From the NCBI RefSeq assembly GCF_000732635.1, contig NZ_JPMD01000023.1, positions 39,640 through 103,639 of the forward strand: a DNA stretch of 64,000 nt, read 5' to 3'. The translations under genes were made by a program, and so were the position numbers. Shown here piece by piece: positions 16,500 through 25,371 of the stretch. The notes under the pieces are model-generated. The model worked only from the letters and a program-made list of their open reading frames with translations, made no database searches and was not told where the DNA came from. Numbering within the stretch: the first letter of the stretch is position 1; the number at the start of each line of letters is the position of its first letter. This DNA comes from Clostridium sulfidigenes (GTDB lineage: Bacteria; Bacillota; Clostridia; Clostridiales; Clostridiaceae).

Positions 16500-19400
16500 A
16501 TGTTCTTAAAATCTATCGAAATAAGAGGATTCAAATCCTTTGCAGATAAGACAGAGCTTACATTTAAAAAGGGTGTAACTGTAGTTGTAGGTCCCAATGG
16601 AAGTGGAAAAAGTAATATCTCAGATGCTGTAAGGTGGGTGCTGGGTGAACAAAGTATTAGGAATCTTAGAGGAGATAAAATGGAAGATGTAATCTTTGCA
16701 GGTACTCAATATAGAAAACCTGTAGGGCTTGCTCAAGTTTCTCTTACTTTAGATAATAGTGATTCCGACTTAGATATAGCCTATTCTCAGGTAACCGTTG
16801 CAAGAAGATTATATAGATCAGGTGAAAGTGAGTATTTAATAAATAATACTGTGTGTAGATTAAAGGATGTACAAGCCTTATTTATGGATACAGGTATAGG
16901 TAAGGAAGGATATTCCTTAATAGGACAAGGTAAAATTGATGCAATTTTAAGTGCTAAGTCAGAGGATAGAAGAAAGTTATTAGAAGAGGCTGCAGGTATA
17001 GTAAAATATAAAACAAGAAAAGAAGAGGCTGAAAGGAAACTAGATAACACGGAGCAAAATCTTATTAGAATAAATGATATTATTTCTACCTATGAAGAAA
17101 GGCTTCCATCCTTAGAAGAAGATTGTGAAAAAGCCAAAATATTTTTAGAAGCTTCTGAAGAGATAAAAGTAAAGGAAGTTAATATAATCATAGATTTTTT
17201 GGAAAAAACTAAAATTAACATAGATAGATACAACAACACAATAAATGCTGTAACTACAGATATAGAAACCTTAAAGAAAGAAAAATATGAATTAAAACTA
17301 GCTTATGAAAATAATAATGAAGAGCTAGAAGCTTTAAATAATATTTTAGAAGAAAAGAAAAAGATTTATTATGAAAGTCAAAATAAACATCAAGGAGTAA
17401 TTGGAGAAGTTAAACTCTTTGAAGAAAAAATATTACATTTAGAAGACAGTATAAATAGATTAAACAGTGAAATACTGCAAAAAAATCAATATCTTGAAGA
17501 GGCGTATTTGAAAATAGAAAATCAAAGAAAAAGTATTGCTGCCTTAAAAGAAGAAGAATTAGACATAAATAATAAAATAGAAAAAAAACAATTAGAATTA
17601 ACAAATGTATTAAATAGTGTAACTAGTGATAATAATAGATTGAAGGAATTAGAAGAGATAAAATTTAAGTATTATAATAATATTAATTCTAAAACTAGCG
17701 AAATAGATATTTTAAAAAATAATATCGAAATTAGTAGTGGAAATGTAGAAAACTTAATATTAGATGTTCAAACTTTTAAAAATTCTATATTAATAAATAA
17801 CAAGACCAAGAATCATTTAATAGAAGAAGAGAATAAGGCTAGTATTAATATTGAGAAATATGAAGAGGAAGTTAAGGAAAATAGAAAAAAACTATCTAAG
17901 TGTAAGCATGACTTAGAGATCTTAGAGAAAAAATTAAAAGAAATATTGAGAGAGCAAGGAAATAAAGAAGCTAGACTAAATGCTTTAGTAACTTTAGAGA
18001 ATTCCTATGAAGGATACAATAGATCTGTAAAACTTTTAATGCAACACATAGAGAATAGTAAAGAGTATAAAGCAAATGAGGATTGCTATGTACTCGGAGA
18101 TATAATAAAGGTTCCAGAGCGGTTTGAAAGAGCAATAGAGATTGCTATGGGAGCTAGCATATCTAATATTGTCACCAAGGATGAACACATAGCAAAAAAT
18201 CTTATTAATTACTTGAAAAGTAGTAAAATAGGAAGAGCAACCTTTATGCCTATAAATATAGTAAAGGGTAAGAACCTAGTGGTAGATAAAACTGTAAGGG
18301 ATACTAAGGGATATATAGGCATAGCTAGTGAACTTATAGAATTTGAAGATAAATTTAAGGGTGTAATCGATCAGGTTTTAGGCAAAACTCTTGTATGTGA
18401 TACTATGGATAATGGACTACATATATCTAAAGTTTGTGGCTATAAATATAGAATTGTTACCTTAGATGGAGAAGTCTTTAATCCAGGGGGATCACTAACG
18501 GGAGGAAGTTATTCTAAAAATGCTAACGTAATTGGTAGAAAGAGAGAAATTGAAAAATTAACTGAGGAAGTAGAAGAAAGTCACGGAGTAGTTGCTCTTA
18601 AAAATGAAGAAATAACATCAGTTAATGTTAAGATTAAAGAACTAGATGATAGAGGTCTTAACTTAAGAGATGAAATACATTACGAGAGTATTAATATAAC
18701 AAAGATTAAGGGTGAAATATCCAGGGTTACAGAAGAGGAACTAAGAAACAAAAGAGAACTTCAAAAAGCTAGCGAAAATCTGGGTAAGGAAGAGGAGAAA
18801 ATTAAAGCCTTAAAAGCTAAATTAACTTTTTCACAGCAGGAATTAACTGAGCTTAAAGATAAAGTAATTGAATTAGAAGGTCAATATGATGAGCATAACA
18901 ATAAAACTAAAGGCAAAAATTTATATATAGATGCCATTAAAGATGAATTAACCTCTATAAAAATAAATAAAGCAAAGCTTTTAGAAGTTATAAGTAATAA
19001 TATTCAAGAATTAGATAGGATGACCCAGGCAGTAGATATTGAGAAAAGGCTAATTGAAAGCAATTTGAAAAATATAGAAACATCCACTTTAGCTAAGGAA
19101 GAATATAGAATAAACATATCTAAAAGTACTGAAAATACTAAGGAAATTATTAAGTTACTTAAGGAGTTAGAGCAGTTTTTTGAAGAAACCCAAGTAGAAA
19201 AGTTAAAGATAAAAGATAAAATTCCAGTTATAACTTCAAAAATTGAAGATATTGATTTACAATTAGATAAACTAGAAAAAGAAATTCATAAAAATCAGAT
19301 TTCTTTGGCTAAAATTGAATCAGAAGAAGAAGTTCTATTGAAGAAGCTTAATGAAGAGTATAATCTTACCTTTGCAGAAGGATTAAGTTTTAAACTAGAG

Positions 19401-20057
19401 GGTTATGATATAGCTATATTAAAGAATGAAGTTGCAGAATTGAAAAAGAGAATAACTGCTCTTGGAGTAGTTAACCTAGGAGCCATAGAAGAATTTAAAG
19501 AAGTAAATGAAAAGTATACTTTTATGAGCACACAGAGGGAAGATTTAGTTAAGTCTAAGGAAGAAATAATTGAATTCATAGGCGAGATAACTGAAAAGAT
19601 GAGAGATGTGTTTATGGAGAATTTTAAGCAGCTCAGGATTTACTTCAATGAGACTTTTAAGGAGTTATTTAAGGGTGGAAGTGCTGATTTAAGTCTTCAA
19701 GGTGATGATGAGCTAACTTGTAAGATTGAAATAGATGTAGAGCCACCAGGAAAAAAACTTCAAAATATAAATCTACTTTCAGGAGGAGAGAAGGTTTTAT
19801 CAGCCATTGCACTACTATTTGCAATACTAAAGATGAAGCCAACTCCATTCTGTATACTAGATGAGATTGAGGCAGCGTTAGATGATGCTAATGTACTTAG
19901 ATATGGAGAATTTTTAAAAAAATTCTCTGAGAACATACAATTCATAGTAATAACTCACAGAAAAGGAACCATGGAAACCAGTGATATGATTTATGGAGTT
20001 ACTATGGAAGAAAAGGGTGTATCTAAGGTAGTATCCATGGAATTTAATAAGAAATAA
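16500..20057 (+). CDS. smc: Chromosome segregation protein SMC
   Basis: A 1185-residue SMC protein of full length. The head halves are at the two ends: Walker A GPNGSGKSN (31-39), and near the C-terminus the signature LLSGGEK (about 1090) and Walker B FCILDEIEAALDD (about 1120). Two long charged coiled coils (about 170-500 and 670-1000) flank a hinge (about 510-660, with GASISNIVTKDEHIAKNLI and GEVFNPGGSLTGGS). SMC dimers, with ScpA and ScpB encoded elsewhere, extrude DNA loops and resolve replication origins. It lies 12 nt after a small membrane ORF and 11 nt before ftsY, the conserved rnc-smc-ftsY order. Confidence 0.98.
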   Translation: MFLKSIEIRGFKSFADKTELTFKKGVTVVVGPNGSGKSNISDAVRWVLGEQSIRNLRGDKMEDVIFAGTQYRKPVGLAQVSLTLDNSDSDLDIAYSQVTVARRLYRSGESEYLINNTVCRLKDVQALFMDTGIGKEGYSLIGQGKIDAILSAKSEDRRKLLEEAAGIVKYKTRKEEAERKLDNTEQNLIRINDIISTYEERLPSLEEDCEKAKIFLEASEEIKVKEVNIIIDFLEKTKINIDRYNNTINAVTTDIETLKKEKYELKLAYENNNEELEALNNILEEKKKIYYESQNKHQGVIGEVKLFEEKILHLEDSINRLNSEILQKNQYLEEAYLKIENQRKSIAALKEEELDINNKIEKKQLELTNVLNSVTSDNNRLKELEEIKFKYYNNINSKTSEIDILKNNIEISSGNVENLILDVQTFKNSILINNKTKNHLIEEENKASINIEKYEEEVKENRKKLSKCKHDLEILEKKLKEILREQGNKEARLNALVTLENSYEGYNRSVKLLMQHIENSKEYKANEDCYVLGDIIKVPERFERAIEIAMGASISNIVTKDEHIAKNLINYLKSSKIGRATFMPINIVKGKNLVVDKTVRDTKGYIGIASELIEFEDKFKGVIDQVLGKTLVCDTMDNGLHISKVCGYKYRIVTLDGEVFNPGGSLTGGSYSKNANVIGRKREIEKLTEEVEESHGVVALKNEEITSVNVKIKELDDRGLNLRDEIHYESINITKIKGEISRVTEEELRNKRELQKASENLGKEEEKIKALKAKLTFSQQELTELKDKVIELEGQYDEHNNKTKGKNLYIDAIKDELTSIKINKAKLLEVISNNIQELDRMTQAVDIEKRLIESNLKNIETSTLAKEEYRINISKSTENTKEIIKLLKELEQFFEETQVEKLKIKDKIPVITSKIEDIDLQLDKLEKEIHKNQISLAKIESEEEVLLKKLNEEYNLTFAEGLSFKLEGYDIAILKNEVAELKKRITALGVVNLGAIEEFKEVNEKYTFMSTQREDLVKSKEEIIEFIGEITEKMRDVFMENFKQLRIYFNETFKELFKGGSADLSLQGDDELTCKIEIDVEPPGKKLQNINLLSGGEKVLSAIALLFAILKMKPTPFCILDEIEAALDDANVLRYGEFLKKFSENIQFIVITHRKGTMETSDMIYGVTMEEKGVSKVVSMEFNKK

Positions 20058-20068
20058 GGAGGCTTAAT

Positions 20069-20980
20069 ATGTTTGGAGGATTTTTTGATAAGTTAAAACA
20101 GGGGCTTAGCAAAACTAGAAATACTATAAATGATGCAGTGACTCAAGTATTAAAACTTGCAGTTACAATAGATGATGATTTATATGAAGAACTAGAAGAA
20201 GTATTAATAACTAGTGATATAGGGGTAGAAACCTCAGTAGAAATTATTGAAAGGCTTAGGAAAAAGGTTGTTTCTGAAAGAATCAATGATACTGAAGAGA
20301 TACTTCCAGCTATGAAATCTATAATTATGGATATGCTAGGAGACTATGAAACCTCAATAATACCTGAATCAACACCAGAAGTAAGATTAGTCATTGGTGT
20401 TAATGGAGTAGGAAAAACTACATCCATTGGAAAAATGGCTGCTAGAATAAAAAATAATAATTATAAGGTTTTATTAGCAGCAGCAGATACTTTTAGAGCA
20501 GCAGCTATAGATCAATTAGAAGTTTGGAGTAATAGAGCTAATGTGGATATGATAAAACATCAAGAAGGTTCAGATCCAGCAGCTGTTATATACGATGCAG
20601 TACAGGCTGCAAAGGCTAGAAAAGTTGATGTGTTAATTTGTGATACTGCAGGTAGACTTCATAATAAGAAAAATCTTATGGATGAACTTGGAAAGATTAA
20701 TAGAGTTATCGATAGAGAGTATGGAGAAGCTAAAAAGGAAACTTTATTAGTTTTAGATGCTACTACTGGACAAAATGCAGTTATTCAAGCAAAACAATTT
20801 ATGGAGGTATGTCCTATAGATGGTATAATTCTAACAAAGCTAGATGGTACAGCTAAGGGTGGTATAGTTATCTCTATAAAACATACTTTAAATATTCCAG
20901 TTAGATATATAGGAGTAGGGGAAGGTATAGATGATCTTCAAGAATTTAATTCTAGAGATTTTGTAGAAGCTTTATTTTAA
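20069..20980 (+). CDS. ftsY: Signal recognition particle receptor FtsY
   Basis: A 303-residue SRP GTPase that docks ribosome-nascent chain complexes carrying SRP at the membrane. It has the NG domain with the helical N part (1-95), G1 GVNGVGKTT (110-118), AADTFRAAAIDQLE (G2 region), DTAGRLHNKKNLMDEL (G3) and TKLDGTAKGG (G4/closing loop). The acidic A domain of proteobacterial FtsY is absent, as is normal in Firmicutes; the N-terminal MFGGFFDKLKQGL helix is the probable membrane-targeting sequence. It starts 11 nt after smc with AAGGAGG (20056-20062). Confidence 0.97.
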   Translation: MFGGFFDKLKQGLSKTRNTINDAVTQVLKLAVTIDDDLYEELEEVLITSDIGVETSVEIIERLRKKVVSERINDTEEILPAMKSIIMDMLGDYETSIIPESTPEVRLVIGVNGVGKTTSIGKMAARIKNNNYKVLLAAADTFRAAAIDQLEVWSNRANVDMIKHQEGSDPAAVIYDAVQAAKARKVDVLICDTAGRLHNKKNLMDELGKINRVIDREYGEAKKETLLVLDATTGQNAVIQAKQFMEVCPIDGIILTKLDGTAKGGIVISIKHTLNIPVRYIGVGEGIDDLQEFNSRDFVEALF

Positions 20981-20997
20981 CTGTTAAGTAAAAATAC

Positions 20998-21026
20998 TTG
21001 ACAGCTTAAAATTAATTTGTTAATAT
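20998..21026 (+). promoter_or_regulatory. Predicted promoter of ylxM-ffh
   Basis: TTGACA (20998-21003, consensus), 17-bp spacer, TAATAT (21021-21026), just after the ftsY stop. Confidence 0.65.
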
Positions 21027-21050
21027 AAGTTTTGTGAGTTGGGTGATTAT

Positions 21051-21398
21051 ATGGAAAAAAGAGTTGAAATATCAATTTTACTAGATTTTTATAACTCATT
21101 ACTTACTGATAAACAAAGAGATATTATGGATTTATATTATAATAATGACTTATCTCTATCAGAAATAGCAGAAGTTAATAATACTAGTAGGCAAGCAATT
21201 CATGACTTAATTAAAAGATGTGGTAATCTTTTAGAAGAGTATGAAAGTAAACTTCACTTAATGAAAAAAACCTTAGCTATAGAAAACTCTAAGACTGAAA
21301 TTATTAACAAATTAGAAGAATTAAAAGGTACTACTTCTGAAGAAAATATAAAAAAAGAAATAGACCATATAATTAAAGATATAGAAGAGAATGTATAG
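21051..21398 (+). CDS. ylxM: SRP-associated putative DNA-binding protein YlxM
   Basis: A 115-residue member of the YlxM/p13 family, found just before ffh in Firmicutes. The N-terminal half is a sigma-70 region-4-like helix-turn-helix ([33 protein letters not shown], split here by spacing) and the C-terminal half a charged helix. In Streptococcus YlxM was reported to bind SRP and modulate its GTPase cycle; a transcription role is also possible. I chose the ATG at 21051 over the in-frame TTG at 21039. The stop is 11 nt before ffh. Confidence 0.92.
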   Translation: MEKRVEISILLDFYNSLLTDKQRDIMDLYYNNDLSLSEIAEVNNTSRQAIHDLIKRCGNLLEEYESKLHLMKKTLAIENSKTEIINKLEELKGTTSEENIKKEIDHIIKDIEENV

Positions 21399-21409
21399 GA
21401 GGTTTTCAT

Positions 21410-22771
21410 ATGGCTTTTGAAGGACTATCTTCCAAATTACAAGAGACCATAAAAAAGCTAAAGGGTAAAGGTAAGCTTTCAGAGAAAGATATTAAAGAGG
21501 CTATGAGAGAAGTAAAACTTGCTCTTTTAGAAGCCGATGTAAATTATAAGGTTGTTAAAAACTTTGTAAAGTCTGTCAGTGAAAAATGTCTTGGTGATCA
21601 AGTTATGGAAAGTTTAACACCAGGTCAGCAAGTAGTTAAAATAGTTAATGAAGAATTAACTGAATTAATGGGAACCACTGAAAAGAAAATAGAATTTGTC
21701 AACAATGGAATAACAATGATAATGTTAGTTGGTCTCCAAGGTGCAGGTAAAACAACCATGGCAGGAAAGCTGGCTCTAAATCTTAGAAAAAGCAATAAAA
21801 AGCCATTACTAGTAGCCTGTGACGTTTATAGACCAGCAGCTATAAAACAACTACAAGTTGTAGGAAAGTCAATAGATGTACCTGTATTCACCATGGGAGA
21901 TAAAAATAGCCCAGTAGATATTTCAAAAGCTTCCATTGAACATGCTAAGAGCATTGGAGCTAATGTAGTTATCGTGGATACAGCAGGAAGACTTCACATA
22001 GATGAAGCGCTGATGGGAGAACTTGAAGATATAAAAGCTTCAATAAATCCGTCAGAAATTTTATTAGTTGTAGATGCTATGACAGGTCAAGATGCAGTAA
22101 ATGTAGCTGAAACCTTTAATAATACACTAGATATTACAGGAGTTATCGTTACCAAGTTGGATGGTGATACCAGAGGTGGTGCTGCACTATCAATTAAGGC
22201 AATCACTGAAAAACCTATAAAATATGTAGGTATGGGAGAGAAGATGACAGATTTGGAAATCTTCCACCCAGAGAGAATGGCATCAAGAATACTTGGTATG
22301 GGAGATGTACTTTCTTTAATTGAGAAAGCTCAATCAGCTATCGATGAGAAGAAAGCTACAGAACTCGGTAACAGAATGATGAATCAAGAATTCAATCTTG
22401 AGGACTTTTTAGAGACTATGAATCAAATGAAAAATTTAGGACCTATGGGCAAGTTGGTTGAAATGATTCCAGGCTTTAATGCAAAGGAATTAAAAGGCGT
22501 AGACTTTTCACAAAGTGAAAAGGCCATGGGAAAGATGGAAGCAATAATCCATTCCATGACTGCCAAGGAAAGAAAAAATCCAAGTATAGTATCTTCTTCA
22601 CCATCTAGAAAGAAGAGAATAGCCGATGGTTCAGGTTCTAACATTCAAGCAGTGAATAAACTTTTAAAAGACTTCGAGATGATGAAAAAAATGATGAAAC
22701 AGATGAAGGGCATGGGAGGCAAGGCTGGTAAATTTGGTAAAAAAGGCTTGTTTGGAAAATTACCTTTCTAA
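21410..22771 (+). CDS. ffh: Signal recognition particle protein Ffh
   Basis: A 453-residue SRP54 homologue. NG GTPase domain: G1 GLQGAGKTT (108-116), DVYRPAAIKQL, DTAGRLHIDEALM, TKLDGDTRGGAAL. The C-terminal M domain (from about 300) is rich in Met (MMNQEFNLEDF, MNQMKNLGPMGKLVEMIPG, and the final KKMMKQMKGM) and binds signal peptides and SRP RNA. With FtsY, encoded just upstream, it targets membrane proteins co-translationally. It is followed after 39 nt by rpsP. No SRP RNA gene is visible here. Confidence 0.98.
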   Translation: MAFEGLSSKLQETIKKLKGKGKLSEKDIKEAMREVKLALLEADVNYKVVKNFVKSVSEKCLGDQVMESLTPGQQVVKIVNEELTELMGTTEKKIEFVNNGITMIMLVGLQGAGKTTMAGKLALNLRKSNKKPLLVACDVYRPAAIKQLQVVGKSIDVPVFTMGDKNSPVDISKASIEHAKSIGANVVIVDTAGRLHIDEALMGELEDIKASINPSEILLVVDAMTGQDAVNVAETFNNTLDITGVIVTKLDGDTRGGAALSIKAITEKPIKYVGMGEKMTDLEIFHPERMASRILGMGDVLSLIEKAQSAIDEKKATELGNRMMNQEFNLEDFLETMNQMKNLGPMGKLVEMIPGFNAKELKGVDFSQSEKAMGKMEAIIHSMTAKERKNPSIVSSSPSRKKRIADGSGSNIQAVNKLLKDFEMMKKMMKQMKGMGGKAGKFGKKGLFGKLPF

Positions 22772-22810
22772 GTTCAAATACACATAACCTTTGAAGGAGG
22801 TGAAAATATA

Positions 22811-23053
22811 ATGGCAGTAAAAATAAGATTAAGAAGAATGGGTGCTAAAAAAGCTCCTTTCTACAGAATAGTTGTTGCTGATTCAAGATCTCCAAGAGAT
22901 GGAAGATTTGTTGAAGAGATTGGATACTACAATCCAACTACAGAGCCAGTAACTGTTAAAATCGATGAAGAGAAAGCAGTTAAATGGGTAAAAAATGGAG
23001 CTCAACCAACAGACACAGTTAAAAGACTTTTCAACAATGCAGGAATAAAATAG
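22811..23053 (+). CDS. rpsP: 30S ribosomal protein S16 (bS16)
   Basis: An 80-residue small-subunit assembly protein with the typical start [31 protein letters not shown] (split by spacing) and the C-terminal [14 protein letters not shown]. The ribosome binding site is GAAGGAGGTG (22793-22802). It lies between ffh and khpA as in B. subtilis, in one operon with them. Confidence 0.98.
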   Translation: MAVKIRLRRMGAKKAPFYRIVVADSRSPRDGRFVEEIGYYNPTTEPVTVKIDEEKAVKWVKNGAQPTDTVKRLFNNAGIK

Positions 23054-23082
23054 GAAAGTTTAATTGATTGGAGGCGCAATCC

Positions 23083-23310
23083 ATGAAAGAATTACTTACA
23101 ATTATTGCAAGGTCATTAGTTGATAACCCTGATTCAGTGCAAGTAAATGAAATTGCTGGAGAGCATTCTATAATTTTAGAATTAAAGGTTGCTGAAGAAG
23201 ATATGGGGAAAGTAATTGGAAAACAGGGAAGAATAGCTAAGTCTATTAGAACTGTTGTTAAAGCAGCAGCGATTAAAGAAAATAAAAGAGTTGTTGTAGA
23301 AATAATATAA
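23083..23310 (+). CDS. khpA: KH-domain RNA-binding protein KhpA (YlqC)
   Basis: A 75-residue single KH domain protein. The RNA-binding GxxG loop is GKQG in MGKVIGKQGRIAKSIRTV. KhpA pairs with KhpB/Jag in Firmicutes and binds many RNAs, affecting cell division and envelope growth in streptococci. I chose the ATG at 23083, 8 nt after GGAGG (23070-23074); an in-frame TTG at 23068 would overlap that site. It is the last gene of the ylxM-ffh-rpsP transcript, since a strong terminator follows. Confidence 0.94.
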   Translation: MKELLTIIARSLVDNPDSVQVNEIAGEHSIILELKVAEEDMGKVIGKQGRIAKSIRTVVKAAAIKENKRVVVEII

Positions 23311-23342
23311 GAGTTAGGAATACCTAGCTCTTATTTTTTTTA
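23309..23342 (+). terminator. Terminator after khpA
   Basis: Ten-pair stem AAGAGTTAGG/CCTAGCTCTT with one G-T pair, a 4-nt loop and a long T-run (23334-23342). Confidence 0.85.
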
Positions 23343-23352
23343 TATATTGTAG

Positions 23353-23382
23353 TTGACAAGAATTACAAAGAATTATTATAAT
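23353..23382 (+). promoter_or_regulatory. Predicted strong promoter upstream of structured element copy A
   Basis: TTGACA (23353-23358), 18-bp spacer, TATAAT (23377-23382), both consensus. Transcription would start at the first bases of the structured element at 23384, so the element is the 5' end of the rimM-trmD transcript or a separate small RNA. Confidence 0.75.
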
Positions 23383-23383
23383 A

Positions 23384-23505
23384 AACAGAGTTCTTAGTAT
23401 CAGTATTTTCGATACTTAGAAATCGTTATCCAGGGACGTAGTAGCTCTTAACTGCCGACTTAAGAATAAGGAGGGAGTATTAGAGCTAATAGTCATCGGG
23501 TAAAC
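23384..23505 (+). ncRNA. Three-copy structured element, copy A (candidate ncRNA or leader of rimM)
   Basis: First hairpin TTCTTAGTATC/GATACTTAGAA (23391-23401, 23411-23421; one T-T mismatch), then the conserved core ATCGTTATCCAGGGACGTAG, a second hairpin closed by TAGCTCT/AGAGCTA (23442-23448, 23482-23488), and conserved GTCATCGG (23492-23499). TTATCC (23426-23431) can pair with GGGTAA (23498-23503) to enclose the second hairpin. The same GGGTAA overlaps a small TAAAC/GTTTA hairpin (23501-23513) that precedes ten Ts (23520-23529), an arrangement that could switch termination. Similar copies lie at 33662 and 46981. I do not recognise the family. Confidence 0.6.
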
Positions 23506-23569
23506 AGAGTTTATGAAAATTTTTTTTTTGTTAATAATATTAAGTAATTAAATAGTGAGGAGATATATG

Positions 23570-24067
23570 ATGAGGGAATTGATGAGCGTTGGGCAGATAA
23601 CTAAGCCCCATGGAGTAAGAGGAGAAGTTAAGGTGCTTTCTCTAACAGATAGCTTAGAAAGATTTAGAGACTTAGATAAGGTATACATAGATGATAAAGA
23701 AATAAAAATTACATCTGTTAAGCTTCAAAAGGATAGAGCTATATTAAAAATAGAAGGAATTGACTCTATTGAAGAAGCTGAAATTTATAGAAATAAATAT
23801 CTTCAAGTAAAAAGAGAAGATGCTATAAAATTACCAGAGGGTAGCTACTATGTTGCAGATTTAATGGATTGTTATGTTTATGATACAGATGGAGAAGAAT
23901 TAGGAAAAGTATATGATGTTATTGCAACGGGAAGTAATGATGTATATTGGGTTAAATCAGAAGGAAAAGAAGACGTGCTAGTTCCTGCTTTAAAGACAAT
24001 TGTAGAAGAAGTAGATATAGAAAATAATAAAATTGTAATAAAACCAGTGAAGGTATGGTCTGAATAA
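23570..24067 (+). CDS. rimM: Ribosome maturation factor RimM
   Basis: A 165-residue 16S rRNA processing factor that binds S19 during assembly of the 30S head. The N-terminal RimM beta-barrel has [17 protein letters not shown] ([12 protein letters not shown] signature) and the C-terminal PRC-barrel has [21 protein letters not shown] chose the ATG at 23570, 7 nt after GAGGAG (23557-23562); the adjacent ATG at 23567 and a GTG at 23555 are less well spaced. Its TAA stop overlaps the trmD ATG by one base, so the pair is translationally coupled. Confidence 0.96.
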   Translation: MRELMSVGQITKPHGVRGEVKVLSLTDSLERFRDLDKVYIDDKEIKITSVKLQKDRAILKIEGIDSIEEAEIYRNKYLQVKREDAIKLPEGSYYVADLMDCYVYDTDGEELGKVYDVIATGSNDVYWVKSEGKEDVLVPALKTIVEEVDIENNKIVIKPVKVWSE

Positions 24068-24792
24068 TGAAGATAGATATATTAACTTTATTTCCAGAGA
24101 TGTTTCAGGTATTTAATCATAGTATCATAGGAAATGCTATGGAAAAAGGAATATTATCTATAAATACTACTAATATAAGAGACTTCTCTACTAATAAACA
24201 TAAAAAGGTTGATGATTACCCTTATGGAGGTGGAGCAGGCATGGTGATGACCCCAGAACCCATTGTGAACTCCATAAAACATCTAAGAGAAAATAATAAA
24301 GGAAAAGTTATATTTTTAGGTCCTAGAGGTAAGACTTTAAATCAAGAGTTATGTAAAGAACTTGCCAAAGAGGAGGAGTTAATATTTTTATGTGGTCATT
24401 ACGAAGGTATAGATGAGCGAGTATATAAATATATAGATATGGAAATTTCTCTAGGGGATTTTGTTTTAACAGGGGGAGAAATGGCTTGCATACCTGTAGT
24501 TGATAGTATTGCTAGAATGATACCAGGAGTTTTATCCTGTAATGAGAGTTATGAAGAAGAATCCTTTTATGAAGGATTATTAGAATATCCTCAATATACA
24601 AGACCTTTTTCCTTTGAAGGAGATGAAGTTCCAGAGGTATTAATATCTGGACATCACGAAAATGTAAGAAAGTGGCGAAGGCTTAAATCATTACTGATTA
24701 CAAAGGAGAGAAGAAGGGACTTATATAAAAATGTAGAACTGACTAAAGAAGATAAAAAGCTGCTGGAGAATCATCATAAAAAGGATAAATAA
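24067..24792 (+). CDS. trmD: tRNA (guanine(37)-N1)-methyltransferase TrmD
   Basis: A 241-residue SPOUT-class (trefoil knot) enzyme that makes m1G37 next to the anticodon and prevents +1 frameshifting. Signatures: [12 protein letters not shown] near the N-terminus, [11 protein letters not shown] and [11 protein letters not shown] around the SAM knot, and [10 protein letters not shown] before the C-terminal domain with ESLL-type KWRRLKSL. The usual operon order rpsP-khpA-rimM-trmD-rplS is kept. The start overlaps the rimM stop. Confidence 0.97.
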   Translation: MKIDILTLFPEMFQVFNHSIIGNAMEKGILSINTTNIRDFSTNKHKKVDDYPYGGGAGMVMTPEPIVNSIKHLRENNKGKVIFLGPRGKTLNQELCKELAKEEELIFLCGHYEGIDERVYKYIDMEISLGDFVLTGGEMACIPVVDSIARMIPGVLSCNESYEEESFYEGLLEYPQYTRPFSFEGDEVPEVLISGHHENVRKWRRLKSLLITKERRRDLYKNVELTKEDKKLLENHHKKDK

Positions 24793-24794
24793 TA

Positions 24795-24823
24795 TTGCAC
24801 ATTGAAATATTATGTGATAAAAT
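24795..24823 (+). promoter_or_regulatory. Predicted promoter of rplS
   Basis: TTGCAC (24795-24800), 17-bp spacer, TAAAAT (24818-24823). It gives rplS its own transcript with a leader of about 75 nt, besides read-through from trmD. Confidence 0.6.
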
Positions 24824-24827
24824 GAGG

Positions 24828-24906
24828 ATTGTGCTAGTACGGGCGGTCCTCTGTCACCAAATGTGAGTAAGAACGTCATAATAAATTTTAGGAGGGAATG
24901 CACAAT
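24828..24906 (+). promoter_or_regulatory. Structured leader of rplS (L19 leader candidate)
   Basis: ATTGTGC (24828-24834) is perfectly complementary to GCACAAT (24900-24906), which includes the first two bases of the rplS start codon (ATG at 24905). The paired form would enclose the ribosome binding site AGGAGGG (24891-24897) and hide the start. The central part contains GGGCGGTCCTCTGTCACC. This fits autogenous control by L19, for which leader families are known in Firmicutes. I cannot confirm from sequence alone that it is the same family. Confidence 0.5.
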
Positions 24907-25249
24907 GTTAGATATAATAAAAGCTATAGAAGCAGAACAATTAAGAACTGACTTACCTGAGTTCAATGTAGGAGATACAGTTAAAGTTCACATCAGAATC
25001 AAAGAAGGTAACAAAGAAAGAGTTCAAATATTTGAAGGTACCGTTCTTAAAAGACAAAATGGTGGAGCTAGAGAAACTTTTACAGTAAGAAGATTTGCAT
25101 CAGGAGTTGGAGTTGAAAAAACTTTCCCAATAAATACGCCTGTTATAGAAAAAATCGACGTAGTTAGAAGAGGAAAAGTAAGAAGAGCTAAATTATTCTA
25201 CTTAAGAGATAGAGTAGGTAAGGCTGCTAAAGTAAAAGAGAGAATGTAA
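24905..25249 (+). CDS. rplS: 50S ribosomal protein L19 (bL19)
   Basis: A 114-residue large-subunit protein at the 30S-50S interface. Family features are [41 protein letters not shown] and the C-terminal [20 protein letters not shown] chose the ATG at 24905 after AGGAGGG (24891-24897) because L19 proteins start at this point; a longer in-frame start at 24863 would use up the leader. A terminator follows directly. Confidence 0.97.
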   Translation: MLDIIKAIEAEQLRTDLPEFNVGDTVKVHIRIKEGNKERVQIFEGTVLKRQNGGARETFTVRRFASGVGVEKTFPINTPVIEKIDVVRRGKVRRAKLFYLRDRVGKAAKVKERM

Positions 25250-25255
25250 GAAAAT

Positions 25256-25278
25256 GGGGCTAGATAGTCCCTTTTTTT
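25256..25278 (+). terminator. Terminator after rplS
   Basis: Stem GGGGCTA/TAGTCCC (one G-T pair) followed by seven Ts. Confidence 0.75.
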
Positions 25279-25371
25279 ATTACATATATAGAAGTATTTA
25301 TTGTAAATGTGGTGAATACTAAAATAGTTAATTTAATATATCTAATTATAAAATTCTTAGGAGTGAGATAA

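Noticed and set aside
23384..23505. Group I intron, IStron or IS200/IS605 end as the source of the three-copy element
   Set aside because: No intron core segments, no TnpA/TnpB gene and no interrupted gene. A non-autonomous mobile element cannot be excluded but is not shown.
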